A stretch of 64,000 bases of DNA, from the NCBI RefSeq assembly GCF_003459245.1, contig NZ_QRVG01000002.1, forward strand, positions 82,715 through 146,714. Direction: 5' to 3'. The DNA is from Collinsella sp. AF23-2 (lineage in GTDB: Bacteria > Actinomycetota > Coriobacteriia > Coriobacteriales > Coriobacteriaceae). The translations under genes and the position numbers were made by a program. The notes beneath the pieces were generated by a model that was not told where the DNA came from, made no database searches, and worked only from the letters and a program-made list of their open reading frames with translations. Positions 43,559 through 51,134 of the stretch are shown in pieces. The stretch's first letter is position 1, and each line of letters begins with the position of its first letter.

Positions 43559-44776
43559 GTGCGCGTCCTCGTCACCGGCGCCAGGGGCTTCGTCGGGAAG
43601 AACCTCTGCTGCGCGCTGAAAAACATCCGCGACGGCAAGGACCGCCGCGCCAAATACCGAGCCCTGCTGCCGCTCGAGGTCATGGAGTATGACGTCGACT
43701 CGACGACCGAGGAGCTGGACGGCTACTGCTCCCGCGCCGACTTCGTCTTCAACCTGGCCGGCGTCAACCGCCCCGAGGACCAGGCGGAGTTCATGGAGGG
43801 CAACTTCGGGTTCGCCTCCACGCTGCTTGATGCCCTCGAGCGCCACGGGAACACGTGCCCCGTCATGCTCTCCAGCTCCGCGCAGGCGAGCCTTTCCGGC
43901 CGTTTTGAGGGCTCGGTCTACGGCGAGTCGAAACTGGCGGGGGAGGGCCTGTTCCGCGATTATTCCGAGCGCACGGGCGCCCCGGTGCTCATCTACCGCT
44001 TTCCCAACCTCTACGGCAAGTGGTGCCGCCCGCGTTACAACTCCGCCGTGGCCACCTTCTGCGACGCCATCGCCAACGGCCGCCCCTACACCGTGAACGA
44101 CCCCTCGGTGGAGCTGGAGCTCCTCTACATCGACGACCTCGTCGACGAGATGCTGGGCGCCCTGCTGGGGGAGGAGCACCGCTGCGGATACGAGGGGCTC
44201 GAGCGCGTCGACGGAGATGATTTCTGCTACGTCCCCGGGACCGACGTGAAAACCCTGGGCGAGATTGTCTACCTGCTGGGCAGCTTCCGCGACAGCCGCG
44301 AGACGCTTTCGGTGCCGGACCTTTCCGAGGGATCCTTCTCCAAGAAGCTCTGGAGCACGTTCCTGTCCCACTACGAGCCGGGGCACTTCGCCTACTCCCT
44401 GAAGCCCAACACCGACGAGCGCGGCTCGTTCACCGAGTTCCTGCGCACGCCGGAGCGCGGCCAGGTCTCCATCAACGTCTCGAAGCCCGGCATCACCAAG
44501 GGCAACCACTGGCACATGAGCAAATGGGAGAGGTTCCTGGTGGTCTCCGGTACCGCGTCGATCAGGCTGAGGAGGGTGGGGGAGGACGCCGAGGGCAAGC
44601 CCTTCCCCGTCGACGAGTATGTCGTCTCTGGTCCCGACATGCGCGTGGTCGAGATGATCCCCGGCTACACGCACTCCATCACCAACATGTCCGACACCGA
44701 GGACCTCGTGACGGTCATGTGGGCCAACGAGCCCTTCGACCCCGAGGACCCCGACACCTACTACGAGGAGGTCTAG
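43559..44776 (+). CDS. capF: CapF-type reductase with C-terminal cupin
   Basis: Bifunctional enzyme (405 aa) of the UDP-L-FucNAc pathway. The N-terminal SDR domain (VTGARGFVGKNL near residue 5; YGESKLAGE with the YxxxK motif near residue 120; YRFPNLYGKWCRP) reduces the 4-keto sugar. The C-terminal cupin (from about residue 280, TDERGSFTEFLRT ... GITKGNHWHMSKWERF with metal-binding His) epimerises C3, as shown for S. aureus CapF. GTG at 43559 starts one base after the capE stop; the longer open frame from 43415 runs inside capE and is not real. Confidence 0.92.
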   Translation: MRVLVTGARGFVGKNLCCALKNIRDGKDRRAKYRALLPLEVMEYDVDSTTEELDGYCSRADFVFNLAGVNRPEDQAEFMEGNFGFASTLLDALERHGNTCPVMLSSSAQASLSGRFEGSVYGESKLAGEGLFRDYSERTGAPVLIYRFPNLYGKWCRPRYNSAVATFCDAIANGRPYTVNDPSVELELLYIDDLVDEMLGALLGEEHRCGYEGLERVDGDDFCYVPGTDVKTLGEIVYLLGSFRDSRETLSVPDLSEGSFSKKLWSTFLSHYEPGHFAYSLKPNTDERGSFTEFLRTPERGQVSINVSKPGITKGNHWHMSKWERFLVVSGTASIRLRRVGEDAEGKPFPVDEYVVSGPDMRVVEMIPGYTHSITNMSDTEDLVTVMWANEPFDPEDPDTYYEEV

Positions 44777-44780
44777 CCGC

Positions 44781-45962
44781 ATGGGCAAGGACTATTCCGA
44801 TATCCGCTTCGGGGACGACGGCCGCCTGAAGCTGCTGATCATCGTGGGCACCCGCCCCGAGGTCATCCGCCTGTCCGAGGTCATCAAGAAGTGCCGCCGC
44901 CACTTCGACTGCCTGCTGGCTCACACCGGGCAGAACTACGACTACACGCTCAACGGCATCTTCTTCCGCGACCTGTCGCTGGACGACCCCGACGTCTACC
45001 TGGACGCTGTGGGCGCCGACCTGGGCGAGACGGTGGGCAATATCATCGCCGCGAGCTATAAGCTGATGGTGCAGGTCCAGCCCGATGCGCTGCTGATCCT
45101 GGGCGACACCAACAGCTGCCTGTCCGCTATCGCGGCCAAGAGGCTCCACATCCCCATCTTCCACATGGAGGCGGGCAACCGCTGCAAGGACGAGTGCCTG
45201 CCCGAGGAGACCAACCGCCGCATCGTCGACGTGATCTCCGACGTCAACCTTGCCTACTCCGAGCACGCCCGTCGCTACCTCAAGGACACCGGCTGCGCCC
45301 CGGAGCGCACCTACGTCACAGGCTCGCCCATGGCGGAGGTCCTGCGCGCCAACCTGGACAAGATCGAGGCATCCGATATCCTCTCCGAGCTCCGCCTTGA
45401 GCCCAAGCGCTATATGCTGCTCTCGGCCCACCGCGAGGAGAACATCGACACCGAGGCGAACTTCACGAGCCTGTTCACCGCGATCAACGCGCTGGCCGAG
45501 AAATACGACATGCCGATCCTGTACTCCTGCCACCCGCGCTCCCGTAAGCGCCTGGAGGCCACTGGCTTCAAGCTCGACCCGCGCGTGCGCATGCACGAGC
45601 CCATGGGTTTCCACGACTACAACTGCCTGCAGATGAACGCCTTCGCGGTTGTCTCCGACTCCGGCACCCTGCCCGAGGAGTCGAGCTTCTTCGCCAGTAT
45701 CGGCCGCCCGTTCCCGGCGGTGTGCATCCGTACCTCGACCGAGCGCCCCGAGGCGCTGGACAAGGCGTGCTTCACGCTTGCCGGCATCAGCGAGCGCGGC
45801 CTGCTCCAGGCGGTCCACACCGCCGTCGAGCTCGACGCCGAGGGGTCGCTCCCCGAGGCCCCCGTGCCCGACTACGCCGACGAGACCGTGTCCACCAAGG
45901 TCGTGAAAATCATCCAGAGCTACACAGGCGTCGTAGACAAGATGGTGTGGAGGAAATGCTAG
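44781..45962 (+). CDS. capG: CapG-type UDP-N-acetylglucosamine 2-epimerase family
   Basis: Non-hydrolysing UDP-HexNAc 2-epimerase (393 aa) that completes UDP-L-FucNAc by C2 epimerisation. It has IVGTRPEVIRLSEVI near residue 16, GDTNSCLSAIAAK, HMEAGNRCKDECLPEETNRR, VTGSPM, SAHREENID near residue 214, and SDSGTLPEESSF near residue 292. GAGGAGGT precedes the ATG. The stop overlaps the GTG start of the next gene by one base. With capE and capF it predicts L-FucNAc in the polysaccharide. Confidence 0.93.
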   Translation: MGKDYSDIRFGDDGRLKLLIIVGTRPEVIRLSEVIKKCRRHFDCLLAHTGQNYDYTLNGIFFRDLSLDDPDVYLDAVGADLGETVGNIIAASYKLMVQVQPDALLILGDTNSCLSAIAAKRLHIPIFHMEAGNRCKDECLPEETNRRIVDVISDVNLAYSEHARRYLKDTGCAPERTYVTGSPMAEVLRANLDKIEASDILSELRLEPKRYMLLSAHREENIDTEANFTSLFTAINALAEKYDMPILYSCHPRSRKRLEATGFKLDPRVRMHEPMGFHDYNCLQMNAFAVVSDSGTLPEESSFFASIGRPFPAVCIRTSTERPEALDKACFTLAGISERGLLQAVHTAVELDAEGSLPEAPVPDYADETVSTKVVKIIQSYTGVVDKMVWRKC

Positions 45963-47143
45963 TGTCGCAGACCCAAGGGCTCACGACCGACGCGCTCGTC
46001 GACGAAGCACTCGCTCTGGGTGAATGTCTGGGACGCCCGCTGCGCTACGTCCAGCTCAACAGCTTTTACAACGGTTCCACCGGTACCATAATGCGCAACC
46101 TTCACCATGAGCTGACTGAGCGCGGGGTTGACTCTTACATCTTCTGGGGCCGTCGCCACAACACGATAAGCGACCATGAGCAGTGCTGCGCTTCGAAGGC
46201 CGGCTACCTCTCCCACGGCGCCATGACACGTTTGCATGACCGCATGGGCTTCTACTCTAAGCGAGATACCGCAAAACTGCTCAAGCGCCTGGACGAGATC
46301 GATCCCGATGTGGTGCACCTGCATAACATACACGGCTATTACGTGAACATAGAGATGCTGTTCTCTTGGCTCGCCTCACATCGTTGCCAGGTTAAATGGA
46401 CGTTGCACGATTGCTGGGCCTTTACGGGCCATTGTGCACACTTCACATATGTGAAGTGTGCACAATGGCAGTCTCATTGCGCGTACTCGAAATGCTGCCC
46501 GCAGCTGGACACCTATCCCATAACGATTTCAAAAACCAACTGCGCGAGAAACTATGAAGATAAGAAACGCATCTTCACGAGCGTACCGCCTGAGCGGATG
46601 ACGCTAATAACACCTTCACAGTGGCTCGCGGATTTGGTCGGGGAGAGCTTTCTCAAAGATTATCCGGTGGAGGTCCGTCATAACGTCATCGACACCGACG
46701 TTTTCAAGCCCACCCCAAGCGACTTCCGCGAGAGATACGGTATTGGCGACCGGTTTATGGTGCTAGGCGTTGCGAGCCCTTGGACCAAGCGCAAGGGACT
46801 TCCTGATTTCGTCCGCTTAGCCGAGGAACTTGACTCTGACAAGTTTGTCGTAGCGCTCGTCGGCCTTTCGGATCGGCAGCTAAAGGCGCTTCCCCGGGGC
46901 GTTGTTGGCCTCAAACGTACCAACTCTCCCCAGGAGCTCGCCGGCATCTATACAACGGCGGACGTCTATTTCAATCCTACCGTAGAGGACAACTATCCGA
47001 CGGTCAACCTTGAAGCCGAGGCCTGTGGCACTCCTGTTATAACTTACGACACAGGTGGGTGCAGGGAGACGCTTCATCGTGCTGATTCAAGTTTCGTTGC
47101 CGGCTTTGATCAAGCACTATCCATGATAGAGAAAGGCTTTTAA
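45962..47143 (+). CDS. GT4 glycosyltransferase
   Basis: GT4/GT-B fold glycosyltransferase (393 aa). The N-terminal VQLNSFYNGSTGTIMRNLHHEL is the usual donor-side glycine loop. HLHNIHGYYVN and the Cys-rich HDCWAFTGHC...CCPQ stretch (about residues 150-182) mark a subfamily common in capsule loci. LGVASPWTKRKG and NPTVEDNYPTVNLEAEACGTPVI (catalytic EX7E type) follow. GTG at 45962 has GGAGG eight bases upstream; ATG at 45956 is too close to that site. A 42-base perfect palindrome lies inside, over the conserved GHCAHFTYV coding region. Acceptor and donor sugars are unknown. Confidence 0.88.
   Translation: MSQTQGLTTDALVDEALALGECLGRPLRYVQLNSFYNGSTGTIMRNLHHELTERGVDSYIFWGRRHNTISDHEQCCASKAGYLSHGAMTRLHDRMGFYSKRDTAKLLKRLDEIDPDVVHLHNIHGYYVNIEMLFSWLASHRCQVKWTLHDCWAFTGHCAHFTYVKCAQWQSHCAYSKCCPQLDTYPITISKTNCARNYEDKKRIFTSVPPERMTLITPSQWLADLVGESFLKDYPVEVRHNVIDTDVFKPTPSDFRERYGIGDRFMVLGVASPWTKRKGLPDFVRLAEELDSDKFVVALVGLSDRQLKALPRGVVGLKRTNSPQELAGIYTTADVYFNPTVEDNYPTVNLEAEACGTPVITYDTGGCRETLHRADSSFVAGFDQALSMIEKGF
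46428..46469. repeat. 42-bp perfect palindrome inside a GT4 gene
   Basis: The sequence reads identically on both strands from 46428 to 46469, centred on CACATATGTG and flanked by TTGTGCACACTT / AAGTGTGCACAA. It is within the reading frame and does not interrupt it. The peptide it encodes (HCAHFTYVKCAQW) fits the conserved pattern of related transferases, so it does not look like an insertion. Confidence 0.95.
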
Positions 47144-47145
47144 TA

Positions 47146-47709
47146 ATGAGGGTCGACAAAGTCGTTCCTGCTGCTCAGGGATATAAACGCGTAGCGAAAA
47201 TACCTTTAAAGGGCGTTCTCCTTGCAATAAATAAGTTATCGAACAAAACTTATAAAAAGCTATACCCTCGCTACTTGGCGTGGCTAGGGGTCAACATCTC
47301 GGATAAGTTCTCCGAGTACGGTGATCCTTGGATAAGCCCTGAATGCCGCTTCGATGCGGCGGGCTACAATCTCATCACTTTGGGCGATGGAGTCACCATC
47401 AGCTATGGAACGTCCATCTTAGTCCACGACTACAGCATCGACAAGGCGTTGTATGCTCGCCGTGGGACGCATGGTAAGCTTCTCAAGTCTGTGACTATTG
47501 GCAGGAACTGTTTTATCGGCGCAAACACAATGATTCTGCCTGGCACTGTTATCGGTGATGACTGCATCATCGGGGGGGGGTCGGTTGTCAAAGGCCGCTT
47601 TCCGGTTGGATCGGTCGTATGCGGCAACCCGGCTCGCGTTGTTGGAACTGTAGATGAGTTCCTTGAAAAGCACGAGGCCAAAGAGGATATCGTTTATGGA
47701 CTTTCCTAA
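47146..47709 (+). CDS. Hexapeptide-repeat acyltransferase (WbbJ/maltose-acetyltransferase type)
   Basis: Left-handed beta-helix acyltransferase (187 aa), probably O-acetylating a sugar of the capsule. The C-terminal half has the hexapeptide pattern (VTIGRNCFIGANTMILPGTVIGDDCIIGGGSVV, in parts) and ends GNPARVVG. A conserved histidine is in ILVHDYSID. The first 45 residues are basic and may contact the membrane. A run of nine G (47572-47580) encodes the GGG of IIGGGSVV; loss or gain of a base there would truncate the protein. Base use is A+T-richer than capEFG. Confidence 0.85.
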   Translation: MRVDKVVPAAQGYKRVAKIPLKGVLLAINKLSNKTYKKLYPRYLAWLGVNISDKFSEYGDPWISPECRFDAAGYNLITLGDGVTISYGTSILVHDYSIDKALYARRGTHGKLLKSVTIGRNCFIGANTMILPGTVIGDDCIIGGGSVVKGRFPVGSVVCGNPARVVGTVDEFLEKHEAKEDIVYGLS

Positions 47710-48766
47710 TGAGAAGGTGCTGCTGATTTCACGTCTCGACGGAAACAGGGGGCCTTTGGGCGTAGCCGCGGCAGTCCACTCCCGTCTTGCCCAGAATCAT
47801 GCTTGCAAGCTTGCTGAGGTTTATTCCTTTGCCGATGTGCTAAAGCTCATTGTGAAGATTCCATTTACTTACAAGGGTTACTCCATATGCGTGCACCAAA
47901 ATGGATTCAGAGTACCCATGGCGCTCTGCATGCTATCGAAGATTGATCACGGCAATAACTACTACCTCGTAGTTCATGGCATTGCAGCCGAAGAACGCAA
48001 ATACCGGCCGGTGCTGTCTCGTGATCTTAAGCTCGAACCTAAGCTAATTAGAGAGTTCCCGAATCTCATCTGTGTTTCTAGGTTTGAGGCTGAAGTTCTT
48101 AAGAAGTTGTATGGCCGTAACGAAAACGTTACGGTGATCGGGAACGGTGTCGACCTCCCTGTAGGGGTTGAAGTCGACTCATTGTTGGCTGAGAAGCGCT
48201 CCTCGAATCCTCCCGTCGTGATAACGACGGGAGGATTCGAGGAGCGCAAGGGCTGCGATCTCGCACTCCTTGCGCTGTCGAAGTATGCTGCCCTAACGGA
48301 TGCCCAACCTAGGCTCATAGTATGCGGTCGGGATTCCCGGGCCGTCGGCTCCAATCGTGCCCTCTGCGAAAAGATGGCTAGGGAGGGTGGTGTTGAGCTT
48401 GATTACCGCGGAGAAATATCTGACAAGGAAGAGTTAATGAGGCTCTATCGTAAGGCTGACTTCTATGCCGGGCTCAGCAGGTTCGACACCTTCAATGTAT
48501 CCGTTTTGGAGGGCGCCGCATCTTGCTGCATACCTATTATTTCCGAGAAGTGCGGCGCCTCTGCGCTCTTTGACGGATCCAACTCTATTCGTTGCGATAT
48601 CGACGAAGCGGATTGGGCAGATGAGGCTGCCACATCCCTTGTTCGCCTGTGTTCTGATAACGCCCTCTATCGCGAGGTGGCAAGTCGCTCTCACGCTGTT
48701 GCCACAGCGAATACTTGGGATGCCGTGGCGGAGCGCTATTGGGAGGTTCTTTCGAATGACGAATAG
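47696..48766 (+). CDS. GT4 glycosyltransferase
   Basis: Second GT4 family glycosyltransferase (356 aa). It has NRGPLGVAAAVHSRL near residue 16, LICVSRFEAEVLKKLYG, VIGNGVDLP, PPVVITTGGFEERKGCDLAL near residue 175, and SRFDTFNVSVLEGAASCCIPI (EX7E-type) near residue 262. ATG at 47696 lies 14 bases inside the acyltransferase gene, with AGAGGA ten bases upstream. The longer frame from 47654 lacks a site. A 52-base palindrome lies over the ITTGGFEERKG coding region. Confidence 0.88.
   Translation: MDFPNEKVLLISRLDGNRGPLGVAAAVHSRLAQNHACKLAEVYSFADVLKLIVKIPFTYKGYSICVHQNGFRVPMALCMLSKIDHGNNYYLVVHGIAAEERKYRPVLSRDLKLEPKLIREFPNLICVSRFEAEVLKKLYGRNENVTVIGNGVDLPVGVEVDSLLAEKRSSNPPVVITTGGFEERKGCDLALLALSKYAALTDAQPRLIVCGRDSRAVGSNRALCEKMAREGGVELDYRGEISDKEELMRLYRKADFYAGLSRFDTFNVSVLEGAASCCIPIISEKCGASALFDGSNSIRCDIDEADWADEAATSLVRLCSDNALYREVASRSHAVATANTWDAVAERYWEVLSNDE
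48196..48247. repeat. 52-bp near-perfect palindrome inside a second GT4 gene
   Basis: Two 24-base arms with no mismatch (beginning GCGCTCCTCGAATCC, ending GGATTCGAGGAGCGC) are separated by a four-base GATA loop. The frame is uninterrupted. Because of the symmetry, the antisense frame spells the same peptide (RSSNPPVVITTGGFEER). Confidence 0.95.
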
Positions 48767-49946
48767 CGCTACCGCTGATCAGCCTGTAAACCTATCACTT
48801 TCGTCAAGGAGCTCGGTCTTCTTCTGGATGGGTTTTTGGGTCTTATTTGCCAAATTCTTTCTCCAAGCTACTGTTTTCGTTGCGGTAGAAGGTGCGTTTG
48901 CTAAGGTCTTATTGCTATTTGGATGCGCTTTTCTGGCGTTCAGGGTGGCTGTCCTTTTCCTGGAGGGCCACTCGAGCGGTTTGGGAATTATAGGTATATG
49001 TCTCGGAACTGTGTCCTATGTTCTATCTGGCGAGTCTGTTTTGTTGACTACTTCGCTTCTTCTTACCGCCGCATATGAAATTGATCCGCAATCTATCCTT
49101 AAATGCTGGAGCCGCGCCGTAACGGCAATCATAGTCCTTATGATCTGGACCTATGTCATCGCTCGGCTGATGGGCGTGACGATTGGATTGCAATGGTCCG
49201 ATATTGGAGGCCTGTCTTCGAATCGTAGTGCGTTGTTTTTTATCCATCCGAATTACTGCGCAGCCGTATTCTTCGCTTGGGCTATGGCCATGTTCTGTCG
49301 AACGGATGTACACATTGCGCTGAGGGGAATCGTCGGCGCGATTTCTACGAGTGTGATTGTTGCTGTAGCGGGTTCGCGGACTTCGGCAGCATCTCTCCTT
49401 CTCTTCTATGCATTGGTGGTTGTACTAACGGCCTGGTCAAATCGTGCGGGCAGCGGCTTTGTAAAATGGGTGCCAAGGGTTATCGTTGCCGTTCCTTTGG
49501 TTCTCTTTCTTTTTACGTTGTGGATTTCCGCCATCTGGTTCATGGGACCCAACTTCAGCCAGGCTGCGAGTGATTTTCTTACTGGTAGGCCTGCTCTTTG
49601 GTGGGCACAATGGAATTATGCTGGTCTCACTGTTTTCGGACACCATGCCTTTGAAGGCGTTCTTCTCATCAGGGGATCATTTCACGATATCCACACTGTT
49701 GATGGGATGTACGCATCGTTTCTGTTCAATATGGGGGTCGCAGGTTTCGCCTGGCTTCTAGTGCTCGCATGGCGTGCTTTCAAATTGAAGGAAGGAATCG
49801 ATCCCATCTTTGCAGCCGCTCTTATTGCCATTTTCATCTTTGCTTTCACCGAGTGGCATGCCGTAAATGCTGCTGTCTGCGCCCCTCTAATTCTCCTCTC
49901 TCGAGGAATGGTGCCTATCGAAAGGAGAGTACTCCGTGATTCCTGA
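48756..49946 (+). CDS. Wzy-like polysaccharide polymerase (O-antigen ligase family fold)
   Basis: Polytopic membrane protein (396 aa) with about ten hydrophobic segments and a large extracytoplasmic loop between residues 270 and 330 containing TGRPALWWAQWNYAG and GSFHDIHTVDGMYAS. The H-containing loop and the GSRTS motif near residue 208 are typical of Wzy/WaaL proteins, which have little overall sequence conservation. ATG at 48756 has GGGAGG nine bases upstream and overlaps the end of the GT4 gene. It would polymerise repeat units flipped by the Wzx protein downstream. Confidence 0.8.
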   Translation: MTNSATADQPVNLSLSSRSSVFFWMGFWVLFAKFFLQATVFVAVEGAFAKVLLLFGCAFLAFRVAVLFLEGHSSGLGIIGICLGTVSYVLSGESVLLTTSLLLTAAYEIDPQSILKCWSRAVTAIIVLMIWTYVIARLMGVTIGLQWSDIGGLSSNRSALFFIHPNYCAAVFFAWAMAMFCRTDVHIALRGIVGAISTSVIVAVAGSRTSAASLLLFYALVVVLTAWSNRAGSGFVKWVPRVIVAVPLVLFLFTLWISAIWFMGPNFSQAASDFLTGRPALWWAQWNYAGLTVFGHHAFEGVLLIRGSFHDIHTVDGMYASFLFNMGVAGFAWLLVLAWRAFKLKEGIDPIFAAALIAIFIFAFTEWHAVNAAVCAPLILLSRGMVPIERRVLRDS

Positions 49947-51090
49947 TATTCACAAACCTCTAATTTCTCAAATGACTTGGTACCAGTCTCAAAACTATGG
50001 GACGGTTCTTCAGGCATATGCCTTGCAAAGAACATTGAATGACATTGGGGCGGACGCTCGCCTCGTGAATTACGACCCCGCGCCTTGGCAGCAGCGAAAT
50101 CAATCCGGGCTGCGTAAGAGTAAGCCCTTCAAGGCCGCTCGCATGTTCCAGCAGCGTGCAATGGGGGTTGCGCCGTTCACCTCTGCCGAGAAGAGTGCCG
50201 CGTTCAAGGGGTTTACTTCCACCTTCATTAAAGAAACCGAGCCGGTAGCTTCGCCAGATGATTTTGAAGCTCTGAATTCCTTTTTTGATGCGTTTGTCTG
50301 TGGCAGCGATCAAGTGTGGTCCCCACGTTGCTTCGACCCTCGTTACTATCTCGATTTCGTCGCTGACGATAAACCCCGTATCGCCTATGCTCCAAGCTTC
50401 GGTTGTGACTCGCTCCCGGATACCATTGCTGCGGCTATCGCCCCACTTGTCTCTGGCTTCAACGCTTTGAGCGCTCGTGAGACTGCGGGAGCGCGAATGG
50501 TGAGGGACCTTAGCGGCAGGGAGTGTAAGGTTGTCTGCGATCCAGTGGTACTGCTCGGTGCTGATGAGTGGCGTTCTATCAGTCGGCATGACACTCCGCT
50601 AGTCTCCGAGCGCTACTGTCTCTGCTACTTCTTGGGTCGCTCCGAGGGGAACTGGAAGCTTGCCCGTTCCATTGCCAAGAAAAAGGGCCTCGAACTCGTT
50701 ATTATCCCTGTGTTTAACGGAGATATTAAGCGTGGGGGTATGGTTCCTTCTGGCGTGGGGCCGCTAGAGTTCCTCTGGCTCATAGACAATGCATCCCATG
50801 TGTGCACTGACTCGTTCCACGGTCTTGTCTTCTCGACCCTACTAGAACGAGACTTCTCTGTCTTTGAACGCTTTAAACCTGGCACCACCGCCTCACAAAA
50901 CGTAAGAATTGAAAGCTTTTTGAGCCTTACAGGCCTTGAGGATAGATTAATCCGATGGGATGCTAAGGACGCATCCTGCTCTGTCGCCCAAGTCAACTTT
51001 GCTCGTGCCGAAACCAGGATTTCCTCACTTCGCCAGAGTTCTCTGGAGTATCTGCGAGGGGCTCTCAAGCCGGTACTCTCTGAGCACTAA
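49936..51090 (+). CDS. Polysaccharide pyruvyl transferase family protein
   Basis: Member of the CsaB/WcaK/EpsO family (384 aa), which adds pyruvate ketals from PEP to sugars, giving negative charge. Visible: TWYQSQNYGTVLQAYALQRTL near residue 14, FDAFVCGSDQVWSP near residue 115, and the late THDSFHG-type motif CTDSFHGLVFSTLL near residue 293. GTG at 49936 has AAGGAG about nine bases upstream and overlaps the polymerase gene by 11 bases. The substrate sugar is unknown. Confidence 0.87.
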   Translation: MIPDIHKPLISQMTWYQSQNYGTVLQAYALQRTLNDIGADARLVNYDPAPWQQRNQSGLRKSKPFKAARMFQQRAMGVAPFTSAEKSAAFKGFTSTFIKETEPVASPDDFEALNSFFDAFVCGSDQVWSPRCFDPRYYLDFVADDKPRIAYAPSFGCDSLPDTIAAAIAPLVSGFNALSARETAGARMVRDLSGRECKVVCDPVVLLGADEWRSISRHDTPLVSERYCLCYFLGRSEGNWKLARSIAKKKGLELVIIPVFNGDIKRGGMVPSGVGPLEFLWLIDNASHVCTDSFHGLVFSTLLERDFSVFERFKPGTTASQNVRIESFLSLTGLEDRLIRWDAKDASCSVAQVNFARAETRISSLRQSSLEYLRGALKPVLSEH

Positions 51091-51134
51091 CGGTGCGCGT
51101 AATCGTGAACCATTAACAAAGAAAGGTAGCGTAG

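Noticed and set aside
42433..45818. Antisense frames of 367-430 codons over capE, capF and capG
   Set aside because: Same codon-bias shadow. The plus-strand CapEFG proteins carry all family motifs and are ordered as a known pathway.
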